A stretch of DNA of 46,822 nucleotides from Haplomitrium mnioides (lineage: Eukaryota; Marchantiophyta; Haplomitriopsida; Calobryales). A program made the position numbers and the translations under genes. This document shows, piece by piece, positions 1-9,700 of the stretch. Numbering within the stretch: position 1 is the stretch's first letter; each line of letters begins with the position of its first letter. Location: positions 1-46,822 of the forward strand of contig JBNGIS010020449.1 of NCBI GenBank assembly GCA_049999725.1, read 5' to 3'. The notes under the pieces were generated by a model. The model saw only the letters and a program-made list of their open reading frames with translations. It was not told the DNA's origin and ran no database searches.

Positions 1-560
1 AGCAGTTTGCATTTTGTCTGCCATCGCGACACTGGTTTTCGTGCTATCTCGAAAAGGGAGATCGCACCGCGACTCCATCGACGCCTGCGAAATCTGCTAT
101 TGCTAATATCGAGCAGCCGCGATTTTTCCTCCTACCTGCGATTCTAACGACAGGAAGAAAGAGGGGAATTCCGCTGTTAAGAGAAATCGACATTCAAAGT
201 TGATATTCTCTCTCCAAATAAGTGACGACCCAGATTCGAAATTACATTTCAGCTTTTCCAATGAAAATTTCAAGTCGAAAATTCAGCTGCTAATCGTGCC
301 TGGTCAGCTCGCTGCTCGTCTGAGGAGTTTATTTTCTTCTCTTCGAGGTCTGCTAATCGCGTGTTTGCTCAGCTCGACGTTCGTCCCAGGTGATTTATCT
401 TTCTTCAGGTCGAGAGTACATGACGAGCTCCTCCTCGTCGTCCTCGTGAAACTGTCCACTCTATCGTCATCGTGCCTTCGTTGCAAGCTCAATCGCTACG
501 TCGCAAACCTGCCTCCATCGCCATCATGCGCCGCCAGGCAGACACGACCCTCTCTACCCG
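1..560. repeat. LTR-like CG-rich sequence, unclassified
   Basis: Rich in cgcgat and tcgc words, like the U5-side sequences of the Copia-E and Copia-F LTRs seen near 37.5 and 40.7 kb. No clear LTR ends, TATA box or primer site could be assigned. The short open frames here show no family resemblance. The next 170 bases, to about 735, are also unassigned. Confidence 0.35.
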
Positions 561-1110
561 GTTAGTTTAGGTTAGTTTGGTGGCCTTGCTAAAAAGAAGC
601 CCGCATTGCGAACTAAGGCGCCCTTCAACAGGGGTCTGCTAAGTTAGAGAAGCACCCTAAGAGCAAGGAGAAAGAGAGAAACAAAAAAAAAAAGTTTGGG
701 AGAGCAAGGAATCAGGTTGCTTACCAGCATGGTCAGCAACATGCTTTGGAAAATCTACCTCACTTGAGTTCTGTGAGAGATGTGTTAAGGGCACACCATT
801 GGATGAAGGATATCCAAGTTGGAATTAGTCCACAGCGACATATGTGGAACTATGAAGACACCTTCAATGTCTGGCTACAAGTTTTCTTGGTATCATTCAC
901 AGATGAAAATCAAAGATTTCCTTTGTCTACTTCATGAACAGCAAGGATGAGATGTTTCAATGTTGCAAACATGTCTTGTTGGGATGGAGAATGAAGTTAA
1001 CAATAGAATCAAAGATTATGGAGTGATGGCAACAGTTTCAGAATTTTCTTGTGAAGAGTTGGCATCAGAGCATAGATGATTGCTCAGGATTCTCCACACC
1101 AGGATGGTCT

Positions 1111-1267
1111 GGCAGTATGGCTGAACAGGACAATTTTCAAGAAGGCAGAAAGCATGGTGCATATGCTAGCCTGGAGGACAAGTCCTGTGGCAGTATGGCT
1201 GAACAGGTTTTTTGTTGAGAAGGCTGAAAGCATGGTGCAAGTGCTGGCCTGAAGGACAAGTTCTGGG
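1111..1267 (+). repeat. 78-bp tandem duplication inside Copia-A integrase
   Basis: Two adjacent units start at 1111 and 1189 with the same opening, ggcagtatggctgaacag. They also share agcatggtgc and a ctgg..gacaag block. The unit corresponds to the integrase region around the catalytic Glu (QNGVAERKNRT-like). The copies now differ at many positions, so the duplication is old or arose between diverged templates. Confidence 0.8.
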
Positions 1268-3063
1268 CAGTAGGAGTAGCTACAGCTGAAGAATTTCAGC
1301 ACCACAACTGTAATTGAAGGGTTAACACCTTGGCAGGCTTGGGGGTTCAACCTTCAGTGAAGCATCTCAGAGTTTTTTTTTGGCTGCAACACGTACTTCT
1401 TGGTTCCTGTGACACTTTGCACGAAGTTGGAACCTAAGGGAGTAAAGTGTATTTTTCCTTGGGTACAGGAAAGGAAGGAAAGCCTATGACTGTGACCCAG
1501 TTACAAGCAAAACAATCTGGTACAGGAATGCCGTTTTCAATAAGTGGGAGGTAGGGAACAGGTTGGATGCAAATCCAAGCCCTGCCCTCCCTGATATTCT
1601 GAGGATTACCCTAGGTGATGGAGAGCTGGTCAGACTTCTGGGCAACAACTTGCAGAAGGTGGACCAGCCAATCCTGGAGGAATCTCAAGACAGTGGGAGA
1701 AGGCATTACAATCTGTGAGGAAGTCACAGAATTTCTGAAGACCAGTTGTCAGGCTTGGAAGATAGGAAGGTAAGGCAACAGTTGTTCTGGAGCAAGAACG
1801 AACGATCCTAAGGCAGGCCATTAAGGGGATGATGCTAAACAGTGGGAGCAGGCTACAAAAGATAAGTACCAATCCTTGATACAGACTGGGACTTGGACTC
1901 CGAGAGATTTAGCAGAAGGCAGGAGAACCATTGAGTGCAAGTGCGTATTGGGAGCCCAAGCATGAAGCTATAGTCACCAAGTACAAGGCACACTTGGTAG
2001 CGTAGGGATATCTGCAGAAGGAAGGTATCGTTTTCAGGAATATTCGCCCCAGCGGTGGTGAAGTCGACGTCAATCCGCTGCTGACTGGCCATTGCAGCAG
2101 ATATGGACAGGGAAGTCCATCAGATGGATGTGAAGTCAGGTTTCCTGAATGACGATCTCAACGAAGAGATCGGTATGGTGCAACCTGCACAGTTTTGAGG
2201 CACCTGATATGGAACACAAGGTATGTGTCTCCTAGGAAGTCTCTGTAGCGACTAGAGCAATCCTCAAGAGCATGGTATGAGGACATGGACCAGTACTTGC
2301 AAAGTGGTGGATATTCATGATACACATCCGATCACAGCAAGACTGCTCAGACGTAAAGAAGTCTATCATCACAGTCACTGTACATGACCTGCCAGTATTC
2401 AGTGTTACCTGAATTTGCTGTGCAGCATGAAGCATGGTCTGAGTAACCCATTTGAGAGGTGGACCTTGCAGGGGTACACTACATATTTGGGATACAGCTG
2501 ATTGGAGACAGGAATGCAAGAACTCAATCAGCAAAGGAAGTTGCAAAGCCTGCACTGGGTGTTGATTGCAAACTATCAATAGGTACTTGAAGGGTACAAG
2601 GGATCTTGGCATCATCTGGAAGGGTGATAAAGGGATCTAGCTTACTGGCAACAGTGATGCAGATTGGGGAGGAGATCCAATGCTGGACATATGGGAGATG
2701 GCTATCTCCTGGAGGAGTCAACCACTACCCTTTTCATCGACTGATGCTGAGTACAAGGCATTGCCAAATGCCTGTGAGGAAGCTGCGTAAATTTGAAGGT
2801 TGCTTGATTGGATTCAAGCAAGAGACATTTTTTCTGTGTGACTACCTTGGATGCATGGAACTGGCATCAACCCAGTTCAACATCCAAAGCCAAGCATATT
2901 GACTTCCAGCATCACTTCAGACCTGCTTGGAAATGAAGTGGAACTGGAGCATTGTGTGACAGTGGAGATGGCAGCCGACGTTCTCACCAAAGCATTGCCC
3001 AGGAATGATACTTCAAGCTGATCAACAAGATGGGGCTCTACAGCAACATGCGATACGTGGGAG

Positions 3064-3507
3064 TATTGGAAATGTATCTTTGCTGCTGTAAAATAACCAG
3101 CTCTGATACATGATGAACATGTATCCTTGCTGCTGTAAATAGGAACAACTAACTATTGTTAGTTGTATAGGGTAGCTAGTGTAGGAATCTAATTGACATT
3201 TTAGAGGGGCTGCCAAGTTCAAGGCCATTCCGTAGACATTTATACTTGTGACAGTGAGCAGTTAGCAATAGGCTCAAAAATAGGAGGTTTATTAAGATAG
3301 TCAGAAGGAATGCCAGATGCAGGCCATTCCCTCCTGCCACTGTCTAATGTTAGTTGCCCCCCTCTTTCATTACTGGGGCAACTTGTATGTCAGCGCAAGC
3401 TGACTTCTATTGATATATAAACATGAGGAGTCCTTAAGGATGTATCCTCAGCAAACCATATTTCCCTTGTGCATTCTTCCTCTTCCTCTGGTTCATATTC
3501 GTGGTTC
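3064..3507 (+). repeat. Copia-A 3' LTR, truncated by a LINE-A insertion
   Basis: Starts tattggaaatgtatctttgc (consensus start TGTTGGAAAT) straight after the purine tract that ends Copia-A. The same LTR starts at 42322 and 7305. It contains a TATA-like gatatataaac near 3413. A LINE-A poly(T) start interrupts it at 3508. Confidence 0.7.
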
Positions 3508-3660
3508 TTTTTTTTTTTTTTTTGGGACCGAAAGCAAACAACTTTATTTACTTTGAAGCACCAAGGATACAACCGTGGCCAGCAATCAGGCCGAGCGGCA
3601 ATCAATCCCTTTCGGGATCTAGCCTAGTAAATAACAACAGCCCAATGCCCTCAATCCTCA
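3508..3660 (-). mobile_element. LINE-A 3' end, strongly 5'-truncated
   Basis: A T run at 3508-3523 is the reverse of the poly(A) tail. It is followed by the reverse of the family 3' UTR: aaagcaaacaactttattta, ggccagcaatcaggccgagc and ccctttcgggatctagcc. Only about 150 bases of element are present. No convincing target duplication was found. Confidence 0.85.
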
Positions 3661-3900
3661 ATTTGTGAAGGTGTTCTTGATATCACAATCGTTTGGAGCA
3701 CAGGCAGCATAGTCAACAGGGAGCATACTTCGTGAGCAGGCTGCGGCTTCCCTGGTTGCAAATGTCAGCACGTCGACGTCGAGGAGGTCGCGAGGTCGTG
3801 GAAGCGCGAGGAGGTCGCCACGAACTCGCGAGTTCGCAAGACAGCCGCTGGTCCTCAAGTGGTGGCCCTTCTGCTTTATCACGTTTCTGCAATTTCTGGA
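3661..3900. repeat. LTR-like CG-rich sequence
   Basis: Contains repeated gaggaggtcgc/ggtcgcgagg words like those in the Copia-E LTR near 40.8-40.9 kb. It is probably an LTR remnant broken by the homopolymer block that follows. Confidence 0.4.
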
Positions 3901-3933
3901 CCCCCCCCCCCCCGCCGGGCCCCGCCGCATAGT

Positions 3934-3960
<27 letters not shown>
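3901..3960. other. Homopolymer block: C13, GC-rich 20-mer, A27
   Basis: Thirteen C, then gccgggccccgccgcatagt, then twenty-seven A. Both runs are pure and lie inside LTR-like sequence. This could be a retroposed poly(A) end joined to a G/C slip, or an assembly or sequencing artefact. Confidence 0.9.
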
Positions 3961-3964
<4 letters not shown>

Positions 3965-4212
3965 GCGACCTGATTTCTGGCGTTTTCGATCTGACCTCAT
4001 TCCTGTGTCCTTCCAAGCACATATTTCGATCAAGTGCTCCATTTCGACAGACTCTCAGCTCTTCATGTGGAGTTTTTGAGTTTGCTTTCCAATACAGCTG
4101 TCAAACTAACCGTTGTTGAGTGAAGAGTTAAGCAGCCAGTTGCCAGCGTCTTTGCAAACTGCATTCATGTCCATTCAGTTCTACATGGCATTCAGACACA
4201 TCCAAACTAGTC

Positions 4213-4305
4213 AGTTCAGTTTTGGAACTATTGTGTCCCGAACATATATACTCCTGAAAACTAGACTATGATGGAATACCTCGCAGATGCTGCCTCTGCG
4301 CTTGT
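4213..4305 (+). pseudogene. LINE ORF1 fragment (zinc-knuckle region)
   Basis: Plus-strand sequence parallels the ORF1 at 33384-33475, from SVLELLCPE through the YDGIPLRCFLC segment, with substitutions and a stop. It is joined without spacer to LINE-B ORF2 sequence at 4306. Confidence 0.65.
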
Positions 4306-4615
4306 CAACAACACTCCCTCAAGGCAAGTCCACCAATACTTGACAAGCAACATGTCACTCAATTTGGTTCACACCCTCACACAACTTCGTGCTGGATCCC
4401 ATCGACTGAGATGTGAAACAGCCAAATGGTCCAAGACTGACAACAAAATGTGACCTGAGATGTTGCTGTACATCCAGTGCAAACTACAAGTCACAAAAGA
4501 TGAAAACACCACAAAATCCTCTGTTCCCCAGGTACAATGAAATCCAGGGCACGTATCATCGACTTTTTGTAGAACAGAATGGGACAGCACAAGGAGAGAG
4601 GGAGGCTGCAACCTC
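4306..4615 (+). pseudogene. LINE-B ORF2 C-terminal fragment
   Basis: Encodes LVHTLTQLRAGSHRLRCETA, a typical C-terminal LINE segment, then after a break PRYNEIQGTYHRLFVEQNGT. The latter matches the HIIFCCPRHYEIRG C-terminus of the minus-strand copy at 42.8 kb. A frameshift and stops are present. No 3' UTR or tail follows. The roughly 260 bases after it (4616-4875) show nothing I recognise. Confidence 0.7.
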
Positions 4616-4875
4616 TGCAAGGTGAAACCTTCGCTGCATCAAATAGTGGCACCAGCGCACCTTCAGCTATAATAGAGTTGTCCAGAGGTCCTAGATGATG
4701 TGGTTGTTGCAGAGGAAATGCAGGTTGAAACCCAGTGGTAGCCGAGAAGGAGCTTGCTTCTGACATGGGACAGAACAAGGTAATAAAGTGTTGCATTCGG
4801 CACAACAAACTAAAGAAAGAATCAATCGTTGCAGAACTTGTATTTTCTGCTGCTGTATATACACTAGGATATATA

Positions 4876-5149
4876 TCTTAAGAAGTATTGAAAGAACTCG
4901 ACGTTTACAACCAAGGTAGGCAATTATAAAGTTAATCAAGATGATCTGTACTGAAGATTGAAAAGATTAACAACTCAACCCCCACCCCAATCAAAAACAA
5001 AAATAAAGCAAAAAAAACCCCTAAAATAAAATAAATATTGAAAAAACTTTAATTAAATTAAACTACAAAGTAACTGGCTAGTTACATCATTAGAAGTATT
5101 GAAAGAACTCCATACTTACAAATTAACGTAGCCAATCATAACTAACTAG
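4876..5149 (+). repeat. Repeat D, copy 1 left part
   Basis: Shares an AC-rich stretch with 16785-16980: agaactgaagattgaaaaga-type sequence, then ccccaccccaa(t/c)caaaaa and aaaaataaag. It is split from its right part (5366-5570) by a LINE-B tail insertion. The function is unknown and no open frame or terminal repeats were found. Confidence 0.7.
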
Positions 5150-5158
5150 CTATCTAGA

Positions 5159-5357
5159 TTAGTGACGAGAGAGTGAGCATATGACTCACAAGCGGGTTTG
5201 TCCCCGCTCAACTGTTTTCAGTTAAACAATTCTTAGCTTACTACTTTAGTTTTTGTACCCCTCCGCACTCTTGTGCGCATTGTACTCTCAGTCCTTATGG
5301 CCCTAGGGCTGGCTCTGGACTTTAATTGAATTCTATTCTATTCTATTCTACTCTATT
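5159..5357 (+). mobile_element. LINE-B 3' UTR insertion with (TTCTA)n tail
   Basis: A 199-base insertion flanked by a 9-bp duplication, ctatctaga, at 5150-5158 and 5358-5366. It starts with gtgacgagagagtgagcata, carries the family module ggccctagggctggctctgg and ends in TTCTA repeats. It contains UTR only, so it is a severely 5'-truncated target-primed insertion. Confidence 0.85.
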
Positions 5358-5365
5358 CTATCTAG

Positions 5366-5570
5366 AGGACAAGTGTGGTGATGCGCATAGTGTTTGTCAA
5401 GCACTTGCCATAGACCTCTAAGCAGCACTATGACTAGTATTGACAGATTACCACTACTTCACCACATACTTCGTCAGTTCCCAGCCGTGGATATTAGTTA
5501 TGCCAAAGGCAAAACTAAGTCCTACGTTTCTGTCACTTTTTTTGAAGTGGTGGGAAAATGTAGGCATAAT
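5366..5570 (+). repeat. Repeat D, copy 1 right part
   Basis: About 200 bases match 16985-17190, including atagtgtttgtcaagcactt, gccatagacctc and gtcactttt..gaagtggtggg. Together with 4876-5149 it shows the extent of repeat D before the LINE-B tail landed. Confidence 0.7.
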
Positions 5571-6099
5571 GTTAGCTAAATTTATATCCTGCCCTCTATA
5601 CCTACCATAACCTCAAAAAGAAACGAATTTTATAAAAGAAAAAACAAAACAAAACCCAGGATAAAATACAAAACAGGAAAGAGAGGAGGAAAACAACGGG
5701 AGAATAGAATAGAATAGAATATGAGAAGGAGATGCTAGTTGATTAAGAAAATTAGAATGATTAGAAGAGGGCCTAAATGAACCTCCTCAATGTAAACTTA
5801 AATACATTTTGTCGTATCGTCTTGAAAATGCCCATAGCTGATAATCCATACAAGAATTTCACTTTAGGAAGGAGACCCTAGTTAAACACTGGGAAAGTCA
5901 AGTTTAGTTATATTCCTAAGGGCTGCCACATGTCAGTAGCATAGGCCCTTCCTTTATATGACAAATTTGTCAATTAGAATCTTTGAGGAGTAGTGCAGCT
6001 TTGATCAACATTTTTGTCGAGCTGATCACGCCTTTGATCGCGGAGAGATAATCAACCCTGCGATAGTGGTGCAATGTAGGAGGAGATTTCCTCCATGTA
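5571..6099. other. Intron sequence without recognised feature, short (GAATA)n tract
   Basis: AT-rich sequence with no coherent frame. A short GAATA run at 5701-5720 looks like a reversed LINE-B tail without its UTR. Nothing else is recognisable. Confidence 0.4.
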
Positions 6100-6188
6100 T
6101 ATTTAAGCTCGTAGCTGTTGTGCTTCGCTCCATTGTGTGATCTTGAAGTTGAGTGTGGCCCCAAAGAGCTTCGGGAATAGAGGGCATG
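6100..6188 (-). pseudogene. LINE-B reverse transcriptase fragment
   Basis: The minus strand reads LFPKLFGATLNFKITQWSEA, the same segment as in the larger copy near 43.7 kb. It is about 90 bases long and truncated at both ends. Confidence 0.75.
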
Positions 6189-6329
6189 AGAACCATAGAA
6201 GTCTCTTCGGGGGATGATTCAGTGTTCGAAAATGTAATACACTCTCAATCCATTGAACCAGAATGAAGATACTGTTAACAGCAATCACATTTACTGGAGT
6301 TCATTTGAAGTAGGTTCATTCATGACAGC

Positions 6330-6548
6330 GAACAGGTTCATTCTCTGCATCCGTCATGAGGGCAGTGTTTAATGGAATTTCATTGGCAATAGTAATCTGG
6401 ATTGAGGGTAAAGGGTTACTTTGGCTTACTGGCTAGAGCCCCCAAGGGACTGATTAGTTGATCGTGTTCGCCACCTGGCCTGATTGCTGGCCACTGCTGT
6501 TTCTTTGACACTTGAAAGTAAACAAAGTTCTTTGCTTTTGGGGAAGAA
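6330..6548 (+). mobile_element. LINE-A 3' end, diverged
   Basis: Plus-strand version of the ORF2 end and 3' UTR: ggattgagggtaaagggtta, ggcctgattgctggcc and cttgaaagtaaacaaagtt. It ends near 6548 without a clean poly(A). It is older than the other copies judging by substitutions. Confidence 0.7.
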
Positions 6549-6691
6549 AAATAGAGAAAGTAAACTTATTACCCAAAGTACTGTACAATACTGCATCAAC
6601 AAACTTTAGCAAACATTCCAAAGTATGAACACACTACTTACTTCAAATCAATAAGTCACAATCAACAAGACTAAATGGAAGATGTGGAGAC

Positions 6692-6797
6692 CTGGCCCAA
6701 TAAATTTATGAAGGATTCCAAAAACTTTAATTGCTGCATTTCTCACAGGAGCAGAACTTGATTGTAGTCCAATATCTTTGCAAAAATCAATTAGATC
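6692..6797 (-). CDS. MOR1: MOR1 homologue, visible exon 9 (end of TOG3)
   Basis: One hundred and six bases, acceptor tatgtgcag, donor gtctcc, phase 0 in and phase 1 out. It reads DLIDFCKDIGLQSSSAP, then VRNAAIK, and ends ILHKFIGP. MOR1 continues GPD at this point, so the trailing G should be completed by AT or AC in the next exon. That exon was not found in 1-6660 and probably lies beyond the left edge. A 6.1-kb intron precedes this exon. Confidence 0.93.
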
Positions 6798-9700
6798 CTG
6801 CACATAACCACCCGAAAAAGATACAAATAATAAACATAAACAATGCAATTTTCCATAATCTACATCTATCAAAGGCAAACACCATGCTGGATCCCAGTGC
6901 AATTGATTGCTACTAAACTAATAGGTGTGAAATACACATACTGTCTACGAACGTAAGGGAGCAAAATTCAAGTGAAATGTACGACTAAAGACAAAGACCC
7001 CAGTGGGACCAAATCACAATCCCTGCATTCCTAAAACAACATGGACTGCAAGGTTGCAACCAACAAACTAGAAAACATTAAAAGCCAACTACGAGAATAT
7101 AACGGATACAGAGAGAATGCCTGCCACCCCATGTTCTGTCAAAGGCTTCACGAATATTGTTCTTTTCTTTTCATTTTGAGCATTCATCCAGTCTCTACAA
7201 GCATCATGCCAACCTTTCTTTCCATATTTAACGAGTCTCATCCAAATTTTTATTTCCAAGCACTACATATCCATATGTGACTTCTCAAACACTAAAGCTG
7301 CAGCTGTTGGAAATGTATCTTTGCTGGTGTATAACACCTAAAACTAACACAGAGTTAGTTAAGATTAGCCATTAGATATTTTAGAGGACCGTTAAGTGAC
7401 TTTAATGCTTAGTCGCACAGTCGGGCATGCAAAAGACTCAAATATACCCACATTTTTTCGACATGCACATGTAAGGATGCACTCACGGGATAACTGCTGC
7501 CACGACTATTTTGCTGCACCCAAACACATAAATTATGAGCTCAAACTTGTATGCCAGCCCAAGCTGTGATACATGTAAATAACAAAACACCTCAGCTTTG
7601 GGATGCATCCTCAGCTGGAAACATATTCCCTTCGTAGAGAGCACATTGCGACTCGCAACAAGGTAGCTCATGTTTCCCATTTCTATCCTTTTTCTTGATT
7701 TACAATTCAGGATTAAGGTTTGCCAGCACTGAGTGACTTCATTGGGAAGTTTCCATTCACCTGCCATCCTAATCATCTATGTCAGATTTTGGGCGTTGCT
7801 ACATTGCAACAAGTTTCTACTTTGCAGCTACAATTCTGGGTCAGCTCTGCGATCCTGCCCGAGTTCCTTAAAAAATCGGGTGTCTTTTTTTTTTTTTTGG
7901 ACCAAAATCAAATGACTTGATTTACTTTCGAACATCAAAGCTACAACCGCAGCCAGCAATCAGGCCAAGCAGCAAAGCCATCAACCATTCAATCCCTTTC
8001 AGAATCTAGCCTGGTAAACCAAAGTAACCCTATACCCTCAATCCAGATTACTACTAACATTCAGATTCCATCAAACACTGTCTTCATCACGTATACATAG
8101 AAAATGCCTGGCGCACCAGGTTCTGTCAAAGGTTTCAAGAATGTTTTCTCTTTTCTCTTCATTATGAGCCTTCATCCAGTCTCTACAGGCATCATGCCAA
8201 GCATTCTTTCTATACTCAACCAGTCTCACTCAGATTTTCTTTTTCAAGCAGTACATATCCATGGGTAATATCTCGAAAACTATAGCATTTCTAGAAAGCC
8301 AAATGGAGTAAAGTATTATTCCTCATCTCTTCAGCTAGGACCAGTGCCTTTGGTATTCTGTCGCCTAGGATGCATTCCTGCCAGGTTGGCTTCCACCTTT
8401 TGGTGTTCTCCCAAATGGAGAACACTAATCTGTTAATGATATTCCCTGCCCATTTCCAGATGGTGCTGATCCCAGGACAAATCCAGACACAGTGAATGAG
8501 ACCATCCAGTAAGTCCTTGTTCGTTTTTTCTTTCTCCTGCGTTCGCGATTAGTTCCCTTGCATGCCCTTAGCAGAAATTCGAAGCCTCCACGACTAGCAA
8601 ATAACGGCCTGGCTCTGGTCTGCGCGATTAGCAAGAAATCCTACTGCCCCCCTCTCTTTTTTCTTTTGACCGAAAGCAAACAACCTTATTTACTTTCAAG
8701 CATCAAAGGTACTAACCCCTCTCTTTTCTTTTTTTTTTGACTGAAAGCAGACAACTTTATTAACTTTCAAGCACCAAGGGTCAACCGCGGCCAGCAATCA
8801 GGCCGAGCGGCAAGAACCAACAACCAATCAATCCCTTTCGGGATCTGGCCTAGTAAACAACAGTAAACCAATGCCTTCAATCCAGTAAACTGAGTCCTCA
8901 TCACGGATACAAAGCAAATGCCTTGCGCCCCATGTTCTGTCAAAGGCTTCAAGAATTTGTTTTCTATTCTCTTCATTTTGAGCCTTTGTCCAGTCTTTAC
9001 CCTAAACCCTAAACCCCCTCTCTCCTTGTGCTGGTGTAGGCTTGACTGAATCCTTCCTTCCTGAACCAGAACTGCTTTCACAGCCTTCTTGCACTAGAAC
9101 CACACAACAAATCTCTGTGGGCGAACTTCCTTCACCCTGATTTTTTTCCTCCACCCTGTGTGCTGACAAGTGCCTTGCTTGATCCTCCATCTTTTGTGTC
9201 ACAGATGGAGGACTGAGTGAAGGTATCTTATTGGCCTGCCTCAGGGCCTCCCCTCTCCTTTTCTGGGTAAAACCAGGGGCATTCCCTCGAGGACATTCCC
9301 CAACCAGGTGATCCGTGCTGCTGCAGCTGAAGCATCTCAGAGGTATGCCATCATATTCTACCTGCTGGGAATAGGTGCCCTCGGGGCACAATAATTCCAA
9401 GGTCAGACTCACCACTTTGGTTGTGTCCAGCTGAACCCAGAATCTAACATGCATCCCATCAACAACTGAAGGGACATAAGTGCAACTGCCACAGAGGCTG
9501 GCAAGAACGGCAAGGTGATCCAGGTAGGAACCAAGGCTTGCTCCTTCAAGCGGTCAAACATAGGTCTCCAAGGTTGGAAACTGCGTCTCATACTCTTCAT
9601 AAGTACAGGTTCCCCTGTAAGAGGCATAGATCTGACTCCGTCTTCTTCTGGGAAACCAGAAAAAAACCTTTGTCTAAGAGCCTGAGCACTGAGGCCTTCC

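Larger units (their letters stand above)
735..3507 (+). mobile_element. Copia-A: decayed Ty1/Copia retrotransposon, 5' part missing
   Basis: Broken plus-strand reading frames follow Copia polyprotein order. A GAG-pre-integrase remnant (about 735-800, SLEFCERCVKG) is followed by integrase core and C-terminal pieces (about 860-1550, with EPKGVKCIFLGYRKGRKAYD). Next come reverse transcriptase (about 2045-2200, VKSTSIR then HQMDVKSGFLND) and RNase H (about 2580-3040, SDADWGGD, STDAEYKAL, ADVLTKALPRN). A purine tract gtgggag precedes the 3' LTR at 3064. Many frameshifts and stops show it is dead. No 5' LTR, gag or protease was recognised. Confidence 0.8.

Noticed and set aside
3693-4119. Several overlapping frames with Pro- and Lys-rich tracts
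   Set aside because: They are translations of the C13 and A27 homopolymers and LTR-like DNA.
1-6660. Search for the next MOR1 exon (expected after GPD, KGFL..VKPALLSAL-like)
   Set aside because: No minus-strand match with an acceptor in phase 1 was found, so none is annotated.
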